A DNA stretch of 64,000 bases, from contig CM050454.1 in NCBI GenBank assembly GCA_027563935.2, positions 75,970,596 through 76,034,595 of the forward strand, in the 5' to 3' direction. This document shows, in pieces, positions 56,331 to 64,000 of the stretch. The notes under the pieces are model-generated. The model saw nothing but the letters and a program-made list of their open reading frames with translations, did no database searches and had not been told where the DNA came from. Origin of the DNA: Costus lasius (taxonomy: Eukaryota; Streptophyta; Magnoliopsida; Zingiberales; Costaceae). Each line of letters begins with the position of its first letter. The stretch's first letter is position 1. A program made the position numbers and the translations under genes.

Positions 56331-58709
56331 ATGGTGCGATCTAGAGGAAATGCTAGCAGCGAGGGTGAGCAGACCTCAGATCTCACGAGAACCATTGAGG
56401 CTCTGACTGGCATGGTACGGCAACAGGGTGCCATGATAGAGAGGCAAGCTCAGATGCTGCAGCAGCAACAGACTCAGCATCAAGAAGCGCAACAGCAGCT
56501 CTTGCAGCAATTGACTCAGGAGAGATCCCAGACTACTACTCGGGCGGTGGGGAATGACTATCGGGAAGACGCTCACAGGCGCTATGCCTCGCTAGTGAGT
56601 GAATTCCAGAAACTGGGTCCTAGTTCTTTTTATGGGGGCTCAGAATCAAGTACTGCAGAGAACTGGCAGTTATGCTTGGAAAAGATTTTTCAAGTCATGC
56701 GTTGCTCAGATGAGGACAAGCTGTGTCTGGCCACCTACATGATGCATGGTGACGCAGATGAGTGGTGGAAGGGCGTGGTGAGGCTAGCTGCAGAAAGACA
56801 AGAAACAGTGAATTGGCCCTACTTCTTGTCTCAATTTAACGAGAAGTATTTCCCTGATAGTTTGGTTGAGGACCGAGAGGTGGAATTTATTCACCTGGAG
56901 CAGGGTGATCTGACTGTGGACCAGTATGAGTTGCAGTTCACTAAGTTGGGAAAGTATGCTCCTCACCTGATAAACACTAAAAAGAGGAGGGCTACCAAGT
57001 TTCTCAGAGGTCTCAGATGGGACATTCGAGAACAGGTTGGTGCTCAGCACTTGGAGACATATAGTGAGACTGTTGGGCGAGCACGCACCATCGAGAGGTA
57101 TATATCTGAGAGGACCGTGACTGTGATTCCTGCAGCTGAGGCGGCAGCTCCTCAGTATGGTGGTGGCGGCAAGGGTAAGAAGTACTCTAAGCATAAGGAC
57201 TACAAGAAGGGCGGGTATAAGCCTTACTCTCACAAGGCACCGCAGCAGTCCAGGGATGCACCGCAGCAATCCAGGGATGCAAGGAACGGTAACACAGAGG
57301 ATCGGATTTGTCATCATTGTGGGCTCAAAGGACATCTGATGAGGGACTGTTATAAGAAGAATGGTGTATGCTTCAGGTGTAAGAAACCTGGACACATGAT
57401 CAAAGACTGCAAAGAGCCTGAGATGCAGCAGAGAGGCCCAGATAAGCCTACAGTCCAGACTCGAGTTTATGCCGTGGCTGAGAAGGATACACGGGCTTCC
57501 CGATCCGTCGTGGAAGGTACTTTATTTGTATTCGATCAGTTAGCTCGCATATTATTTGACCCTGGTGCAAATTTATCTTTTGTATCTGTTAGATTTGCTG
57601 CATGTTTACCTGTATTACCTAAGGTGATGGATTATGTTGTGTCTGTAAGTACTCCCTTAGGAAAAACATCATCTACAGACACTGTTTGTGCCGATTGTGT
57701 AGTGTATGTAGAGGGTTATGAGTTTCTTGTGGATCTAATCCTTTTAGACATGCAAGACTATGATGTCATCCTAGGTATGGATTGGTTATCCTCACATCAT
57801 GCCACTGTGGATTGCTTTGAGAAAGTAATCACCTTGAATTTGCTAGATGGGAGTCGGATTTTTGTGAGAGGTCTAGTGTCAGACCAAGGACCACATGTGA
57901 TATCTTTCCTGTAGGCCAGAAAGTTACTTGCTAGTGGGTGTAAGGGTTATATTGCACATGTTAAAGTACAGGATGATTCTACTCCTGATTTGACTCAGAT
58001 GGCGGTGGTGCAAGAATTTCCTGATGTGTTCTCTGAGGAATTTTCAGGCTTGCCACCAATACGAGAGGTAGAGTTTGGCATTGAGTTGGTGCCAGGTACT
58101 GCACCTATCTCCAGAGCTCCTTACCGCATGGCTACCTCAGAGTTGGCTGAACTTAAGAAGCAACTGGAGGAATTGCTGGAGAAAGGTTACATCCGACCTA
58201 GTGCTTCTCCCTGGGGAGCACCAGTGCTGTTCGTAAAGAAGAAGGATGGAACCCTGAGGATGTGTATAGACTACAGGCAACTGAATCAAGTGACTATCAA
58301 GAATAGGTATCCTCTTCCCAGAATTGATGATCTATTTGATCAATTACAGGGAGCTACAGTGTTCTCTAAGATTGATCTGAGATCAGGGTATTACCAGCTT
58401 AGGGTCAAGGATGAGGATATACTTAAGACTGCTTTCAGGACCAGGTATGGGCATTTTGAATTTCTAGTTATGCCTTTTGGACTGACGAATGCACCTGCTG
58501 TCTTCATGGATTTGATGAACAGGGTATTTCATGAATTGCTCGATTCTTGTGTGGTAGTTTTCATAGATGATATCTTGGTGTACTCTCGGACTACTTCGGA
58601 TCATGTCAGTGACTTGCGCAGAGTGCTGGAGATTCTGAGGAAGAACCGATTATATGCCAAGGCTAGTAAGTGTGAGTTTTGGCTAGAAAAGATCAGTTTC
58701 CTTGGGCAT
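56331..58709 (+). pseudogene. gag-pol: G1 gag-pol (gag, two zinc knuckles, protease, RT), one nonsense codon, 3' truncated
   Basis: The ATG at 56331 opens a 527-codon frame with a glutamine-rich N-terminus (coiled-coil-like, about 20-70), a retrotransposon gag domain (about 100-270, with WWKG and KYFPDS), knuckles C327-C330-H335-C340 and C347-C350-H355-C360, and a protease motif with D410 in LFDPGANLSF. TAG at 57912 ends it (ISFL-stop-ARKLL). The same frame continues to the RT at 57990-58709, with [29 protein letters not shown] and FIDD (D193, D194 counted from 57990). The stop is probably a former CAG glutamine, because the frame is otherwise continuous. At 58709 RT runs into the E6 LTR. Confidence 0.9.
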
Positions 58710-60392
58710 TGAAAGTACCCCTTAAACTAAGGGGGGTCCCCTTCTAGGGGGAGCGAAAACCCTAGGCAGTGGCGCATAAAATTTTTGGGCAGCGGATTAG
58801 GGTTTCAAGAATCGGTTCATGTGATATGATCAACCAAATGGAAACGATTGCATGTAAGAGATAAAACTCATACCATAGCCATTTCGAATGGCGCCTAGGA
58901 AGCAAAGATCAAAGCAGATCTTCTCCAGAGGTGACGCACACAGTTGATGTCGCCTACTCCTCTTTGCGATCCTTGTGCTAGCAAGATCCAAAGAAGTCTT
59001 TGATCGAAAATGAGAAAGGGATGAAGAGATCTTTTCTTTGCCGATTTCTCCTCCAAATCCAAGGCGTCGTCACCCACGGAAAAACCAAGAGGAATGCGTT
59101 CAAGTGGCGAGAATAGAGAGAGCACTCTCTTTCGAACGTGAGTCTCCAAGTGGAGATCATGGTTGCTAAAAATAGCACCACTAACCGCCCAACATGTTCA
59201 CGCCAAGTGAACTTGTCGCCAATGCTTGAACCATTTTGGTTTAATTTAATTTTGGTTCAATTACCAAATAAACCAAACGACATGGCCTAGATCATATTAA
59301 AACCCTAAGGTTCCAGATCTAGCCGTTGATCTCTATGATGCTCCTGATCTGACCGATCTAGCATCTCTTCTCTCGATCGAAGCTTACCGATCTCAAGCCC
59401 TAATCAATCAAACATGATCAGACCAGATCTCACTCACAATCAGAGATTAAATCCCTTTAAACTGAACCCGAAACAATTCAGTCCACACGATCTGACTTAA
59501 GTAAGCCATATCATCAATTGTGCGACCCTGAGGGTTTCCTTAAAACATCGGTAACGATAATTTACATTATCACAACCAGTGAGGGGTATCTAGCAACACA
59601 TCACTGTCTCCCGATATCAAGGAAAGAGTCTTCCAAGACTTCACCCAAAAACAGCACAAGTGTGAATCAATTCACAAAGCATACATATTTCCTTTACCAC
59701 TGGATGTTCTTATTGGACAAGCCTGTCAAGCTCGTAACTCCAATATGATGAGCATGATTAGAACAGATGAGCACTGTCACCTGGGTATGGCCATACACTC
59801 TCTCAATCATCTCATCCAGGGGGCCCCTTTAGAACATCACACTCCTTAAACAAGGAGACGGCAATCCTATGTCTATCACTAGTGCTCTAACCTGATTCAA
59901 GCTCACCATCCAAGATAGTCTATAATCATTATGTTTCAAATGATATTGAACTACCTCAAAACAATGACAATCATCATTTAGAAAACACAAGTGATCTCAA
60001 GTCAGAGGAAATGTGCCACTTGTCTTAATCAAGGAATATTCACATTGTGACAAACAATTGAACATCCTAGTAGGGTCTGTCCAGTACATCCCATGTACCC
60101 ATGAGTCTACATCTTATTCCATGCTCGAAGCATCCTATAAGATTAGAACACATATTAGTCTTAACCATATCGAGGCTGTCTCATGTTTACCAAGATATAT
60201 CGACTAAGGACATAATAGCATGTCAGCCCAGCTGAACAGCTTTGAGACATTATTCAGAAGAACATATATTGCAGCAGACAATGTAGCTAACTGAATAACA
60301 ACCATGCCTTTATAAACACATAGAGTTTATTACATGATACTTGTTACATTCCCATAGGCCTCAAACATTAGCCTTAAGGGCATACCCCAACA
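58710..60392 (-). repeat. 3' LTR of E6 (1683 bp)
   Basis: The plus strand starts TGAAAGTACCCC and ends CCCCAACA. A hairpin CCCCTTA-AAC-TAAGGGG lies at 58718-58734, and a second, weaker one (TCCCC/GGGGA) follows. Confidence 0.94.
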
Positions 60393-60403
60393 ATCTCCCA
60401 CTT
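60393..60403 (-). other. Polypurine tract of E6
   Basis: It reads AAGTGGGAGAT on the element strand, next to the 3' LTR. Confidence 0.85.
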
Positions 60404-60412
60404 GCACTTAAT

Positions 60413-63400
60413 CTAATGGTTGAGAAATCTCAAACCCATATTATTACAGTGCTTCTCATGCTTCTGCTGCGCCAGAGGCTTGGTAAGCGGGTCTGCCAGA
60501 TTGTCATCTGTATGAACCTTGCATACTTTGATCTCGCCACGATCTATGATCTCCCTGATCAAATGAAACCGTCTCTGTATGTGCTTGGACTTCTGGTGCG
60601 ACCGTGGTTCCTTTGCCTGTGCGATTGCTCCAGTGTTATCACAGAAGATAACCAAAGGATCTGCACACGAAGGAACGACACCAAGTTCTCTCACGAACTT
60701 ACGAATCCACACTGCCTCCTTGGATGCTTCCGAGGCTGCAACATACTCGGCTTCTGTTGTGGAATCAGCAACAGTTGACTGTTTGAAACTTTTCCACACC
60801 ACTGCACCTCCATTCAAGCTAAAAACATAGCCTGATTGCGATCGGAAATCATCCTGGTCAGACTGGAACGAAGCGTCAGTATATCCTTCAATACTGAGTT
60901 CTTCCTGACCACCATATATCAAGAACATATCTTTGGTCCTCCGCAGATATTTTAAAATGTTCTTGACTGCAATCCAGTGCGCCATACCTGGATTACTCTG
61001 GTAACGACTGGTTACGCTTAACCCGTAAGCAACGTCTGGGCGAGTACACAACATCGCATACATTATAGAACCAATAGCCGAAGCATAAGGCGTATTGTTC
61101 ATTTCATCTTTCTCAGTCTGTGTTTGTGGACACTGACTCTTAGAAAGATTCAGACCATGTCTGACTGGAAGATATCCTCGCTTAGAATTCTCTAAGTGAA
61201 ATCTCTCCAGGACCTTATCGATGTAAGTACTCTGGCACAGCCCGAGAAGCCTCTTAGATCTATCCATGTAGATCTTCACACCTAACACATAGGCTGCTTC
61301 TCCTAGATCTTTCATCTGGAAACATTTCCTCAGCCATGCCTTCACAGCATGCATTTCAGGAATGTCATTTCCAATGATCAAGATGTCATCGACGTAGAGG
61401 ACTAGGAAAGTAATCACGCTCCCACTAAACCTCTTATATACACACGGGTCATCCTCGTTCTTGATGAAACCAAATTCAGTAACTGATTCATCAAAACGAA
61501 TATTCCAGCTTCTTGATGCTTGTTTAAGTCCATAAATGGACTTCTTTAACTTGCATATTTTATGACGATCTGCTGGATTAGTGAAACCTTCTGGTTGTGT
61601 CATATACACATCCTCATCCAGATTTCCATTAAGGAAAGCTGTTTTCACATCCATCTGCCAAATCTCATAATCATAATATGCAGCTATCGCGAAAAGAATC
61701 CGAATAGACTTAAACATGGCTACAGGTGAGAAAGTTTCATCATAATCTATCCCGTAGATTTGTTTGAAACCTTTCGCAACTAGCCTGCCTTTATAGGTAA
61801 CTACGTTACCATCCATGTCAATCTTCTTCTTGAAGATCCATTTACAGCCTATAGGGATAACTCCCGGAGGCGGATCAACCAAATCCCAGACTTGGTTATC
61901 TGACATGGAGTCCATCTCGGCGCGCATAGCCTCAAGCCATCTCGCTGACTCTGGTCCACTGACCGCATCCGCATAAGTAAGGGGTTCATCATTGTCAATG
62001 ATGTAGACTCCGTCATAGCGCTCAGGCTGTCGACGAATCCTACCCGATCTTCGCGGTTCCCGTGATGTCTGAGCCTCAGGTTGTTCAATAACCTGTTCTA
62101 CCGGCTCAGGCTCATCCAACTGTGCTTGATCACTTTGTCCTTCTTCTGGATTCTCATCCAGCTTTATTTCTCTCCCACTGGCCTCTTGCAGAAGAAACTC
62201 CTTCTCAAGAAATATGGCCGTCCGAGCAACAAAAACCTTGTTCTCATTGGGATCGAAGAAATAATAACCCTTAGTTTCCTTAGGGTAACCGACAAAGATA
62301 CATTTGTCAGATCTGCTCTCTAGTTTCCCAGAGGCGAGCTTTTTAACATAAGCCTCGCAACCCCAGATCCTGATAAATGTCAAGCTCGGCTGTTTCCCAT
62401 ACCATAACTCATATGGCGTCTTTGAAACTGCCTTGGATGGCACTCGGTTTAGTACCTTTGCAGCTGTTTCCAGCGCAAAACCCCAAAAGGAGTATGGAAG
62501 AGTAGCCTGACTCATCATAGAACGAACCATATCAAGTAACGTTCTATTTCTCCTCTCGGACACACCATTCCATTGCGGTGTTCCTGGTGGAGTGAGCTGT
62601 GAGATAATCCCACACTCCTTTAGATAGTCAGTAAATGCATGACTTAGGTATTCACCACCTCGATCTGAGCGAAGTGCCTTGATATTACGGCCTAGCTGAT
62701 TTTGTACTTCATTCTTGAACTCTTTGAACTTGTCAAAAGATTCACTCTTATGTCTCATCAGATAGACATACCCATATCTACTGAAATCATCAGTAAATGT
62801 AATGAAGTACTGATAGCCACCTCTGGCATGTTTACTAAATGGCCCACACACATCACTGTGTATGAGGTCAAGTAAACCTGAAGCCCTTTGACCTTTATTA
62901 GGAAAAGGTGACTTCGTCATTTTACCCATCAAACAAGCTTTGCATGTATCAATCTCCTTATAGGAGAATGATCCCAGCAGTCCATGATCATGCAACCGCT
63001 TAATGCGTTTCTCGTTAATATGGCCTAAACGACTATGCCATAGCAAGGTGCTGTCATCAGCATACTTGGCTTTCTTAATATCAACATTCTGTATAGAACT
63101 TTCCATGTCCAACATGAATAATCCATTATTAATTGAACCAGTTGCATAAACAATATTATCATATGACAAAACACACTTTGAAATATTGCATTCAAAGGAA
63201 AACCCCTTCCTGACAAGAGCAGGAATGGAGATAATATTTTTAGTTATACTGGGAACAAAATAACAACTGTTTAGTTCCAATACAATTCCAGATGGTAAAG
63301 TAATGAAGTAGTCTCCTACAGCAACAGCAGCAACCCGTGCCCCGTTTCCAACGCGTAGGTCCACCTCATGCTGTCCCACCTGCCTTCTTCTCTTGAGTTC

Positions 63401-64000
63401 CTGCACATTTGAACAAATGTGAACTCCACATGCAGTGTCCAACACCCATGATACAGAAGAAGAATACATGACCTCAGTCACGAATATACCTGAGCCAGAA
63501 GCAAAGCTTCCCCTCTTATCTCCTTGGAGCGCTTTACAGTCCTTTTTCCAGTGACCTAGCTGGCCACAGTGGAAACAGCTGTATTCCTTAGACCGCTTCA
63601 CCTTCTGCTTCAGAGCCTTGCTGTAATTCTTGACCGGGGCCTTGCCCTTCTTCCCCTTCTTCTTGTTCCTGGAAGGAACCTTCAAGACAGAGGTTGAAGG
63701 CTTACCCTTCAGAGTTTCCTCAGTGGTCAAGAGCATATTCAGCAGCTCTGCCGGAGTACAATCGATTTTGTTCATATTAAAATTAATAATGAACGCGTCG
63801 AATGATGGCGGGAGAGACTGCAGAATAATGTCCACAGCAAGCTCCTGGTTGATGGTATGCCCCAGTTTCTCTAGAGCCTCCTTGTGCCCAATCATCTTGA
63901 GCACGTGAGCTCCCACTGGGCTCCCTTCAGCCAGTTTGCTCTGAAAGAAGAGCTTCGTCAAATTATAGCGTTCAGTCCTCGCCTGTGCAGCATACAACAT
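60413..64000 (-). CDS. gag-pol: E6 gag-pol polyprotein, uninterrupted, N-terminus outside the window
   Basis: 1195 codons without a stop, ending LRFLNH at 60413. By comparison with E4 about 97 residues are missing to the right, so the full protein would be near 1290 residues. All domains are present: gag, lysine-rich stretch, knuckle CFHCGQLGHWKKDC, protease WVLDTACG, integrase zinc finger and DD35E residues (HSDVCGPF, SDRGGEYLS, GVSERRNRT), RT with YVDD (plus strand 61385-61396) and RNase H (YTDAS, AEYVAAS, CDNTG). I see no missing key residue. Among the copia copies in this window it is the only one with no break in its visible coding region, so it is the best candidate for a source of enzymes for the others. 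Confidence 0.95.
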   Translation of the reverse strand: MLYAAQARTERYNLTKLFFQSKLAEGSPVGAHVLKMIGHKEALEKLGHTINQELAVDIILQSLPPSFDAFIINFNMNKIDCTPAELLNMLLTTEETLKGKPSTSVLKVPSRNKKKGKKGKAPVKNYSKALKQKVKRSKEYSCFHCGQLGHWKKDCKALQGDKRGSFASGSGIFVTEVMYSSSVSWVLDTACGVHICSNVQELKRRRQVGQHEVDLRVGNGARVAAVAVGDYFITLPSGIVLELNSCYFVPSITKNIISIPALVRKGFSFECNISKCVLSYDNIVYATGSINNGLFMLDMESSIQNVDIKKAKYADDSTLLWHSRLGHINEKRIKRLHDHGLLGSFSYKEIDTCKACLMGKMTKSPFPNKGQRASGLLDLIHSDVCGPFSKHARGGYQYFITFTDDFSRYGYVYLMRHKSESFDKFKEFKNEVQNQLGRNIKALRSDRGGEYLSHAFTDYLKECGIISQLTPPGTPQWNGVSERRNRTLLDMVRSMMSQATLPYSFWGFALETAAKVLNRVPSKAVSKTPYELWYGKQPSLTFIRIWGCEAYVKKLASGKLESRSDKCIFVGYPKETKGYYFFDPNENKVFVARTAIFLEKEFLLQEASGREIKLDENPEEGQSDQAQLDEPEPVEQVIEQPEAQTSREPRRSGRIRRQPERYDGVYIIDNDEPLTYADAVSGPESARWLEAMRAEMDSMSDNQVWDLVDPPPGVIPIGCKWIFKKKIDMDGNVVTYKGRLVAKGFKQIYGIDYDETFSPVAMFKSIRILFAIAAYYDYEIWQMDVKTAFLNGNLDEDVYMTQPEGFTNPADRHKICKLKKSIYGLKQASRSWNIRFDESVTEFGFIKNEDDPCVYKRFSGSVITFLVLYVDDILIIGNDIPEMHAVKAWLRKCFQMKDLGEAAYVLGVKIYMDRSKRLLGLCQSTYIDKVLERFHLENSKRGYLPVRHGLNLSKSQCPQTQTEKDEMNNTPYASAIGSIMYAMLCTRPDVAYGLSVTSRYQSNPGMAHWIAVKNILKYLRRTKDMFLIYGGQEELSIEGYTDASFQSDQDDFRSQSGYVFSLNGGAVVWKSFKQSTVADSTTEAEYVAASEASKEAVWIRKFVRELGVVPSCADPLVIFCDNTGAIAQAKEPRSHQKSKHIQRRFHLIREIIDRGEIKVCKVHTDDNLADPLTKPLAQQKHEKHCNNMGLRFLNH

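Larger units (their letters stand above)
53739..58709 (+). mobile_element. G1: Ty3/gypsy retrotransposon, interrupted in reverse transcriptase by E6
   Basis: It has a 5' LTR (53739-56204), primer-binding site, gag with two CCHC knuckles, protease, then RT with FIDDILVYS. That domain order and RT type are Ty3/gypsy. It sits in the leader of E4 in opposite orientation. The rest of RT, RNase H, integrase and the 3' LTR are outside the window, so presence of a chromodomain cannot be tested. Confidence 0.93.
58710..64000 (-). mobile_element. E6: copia family A element, 5' part outside the window
   Basis: Its 3' LTR begins inside the G1 RT after GGCAT (58705-58709), the probable target site. The gag-pol frame is open to the end of the window. 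The first 97 or so codons, leader and 5' LTR lie to the right. Confidence 0.94.

Overview
The window looks like nuclear DNA from a flowering plant with a large, repeat-rich genome. I can trace essentially all 64 kb to LTR retrotransposons. I see no convincing host gene, tRNA, rRNA or CRISPR array. The species cannot be told from the sequence. The plant call rests on the plant-type Ty1/copia and Ty3/gypsy polyproteins, the initiator-Met primer-binding sites (TGGTATCAGAG-) and the nested-LTR architecture.

Names used here. Copia family A has LTRs of about 1.63-1.71 kb (2.30 kb in one copy), starting TGTTGGGGTATG and ending CTTTCA or CCTTCA. Its copies are E1, E2, E3, E4, E5 and E6. Copia family C has 2.2 kb LTRs, TGTTGGTGTATATG...CCCCAACA. 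Its copies are C2 and C3, and C1 is a related wreck. The gypsy family, TGTAAGATCC...GTGACA or GTTACA, is G1 plus the solo LTR S2. S1 is a solo LTR of another family.

Layout. 1-5567: E1(+), 5' end outside the window, gag-pol then 3' LTR. 5568-5838: unassigned. 5839-7246: solo LTR S1. 7247-9820: wrecked copia C1(+). 9821-10070: first 250 bp of a family C LTR (C2,+). 10071-17971: C3(-), left LTR, ruined internal region, start of right LTR. 17972-24929: E2(+), 5' LTR to RNase H. 24930-53738: E4(-), split by E3 (25029-34766,+, complete) in its LTR and by E5 (38666-50652,-, complete) in its integrase; E5 carries S2 (44498-47405) in its leader. 53739-58709: G1(+), 5' LTR to reverse transcriptase, inserted in the E4 leader. 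58710-64000: E6(-), inserted in the G1 RT, with an open gag-pol frame running off the window.

Nested order is C1 > C2 > C3 > E2 > E4 > {E3; E5 > S2; G1 > E6}, seven levels deep. Exact 5-bp target-site duplications support E3 (ATATG), E5 (CTTCA) and S2 (TAGGC); S1 has a 4/5 match. The flanking halves of C1, C2, C3, E2, E4, G1 and E6 should lie to the right of the window in mirror order.

Family A copies share a single gag-pol frame (gag with CCHC knuckle, aspartic protease, DD35E integrase, YVDD reverse transcriptase, RNase H). A leader of about 1.8 kb precedes it, with three short hairpins whose stems co-vary between families A and C; this is the most interesting unannotated signal. Other points are a near-perfect palindrome with arms of about 569 bp in the 5' LTR of E3, nonsense mutations that are almost all C-to-T in CAG/CAA (or TGG) codons, and a recently mobile but coding-dead element (C3). 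Coordinates, repeats and counts were read by eye.
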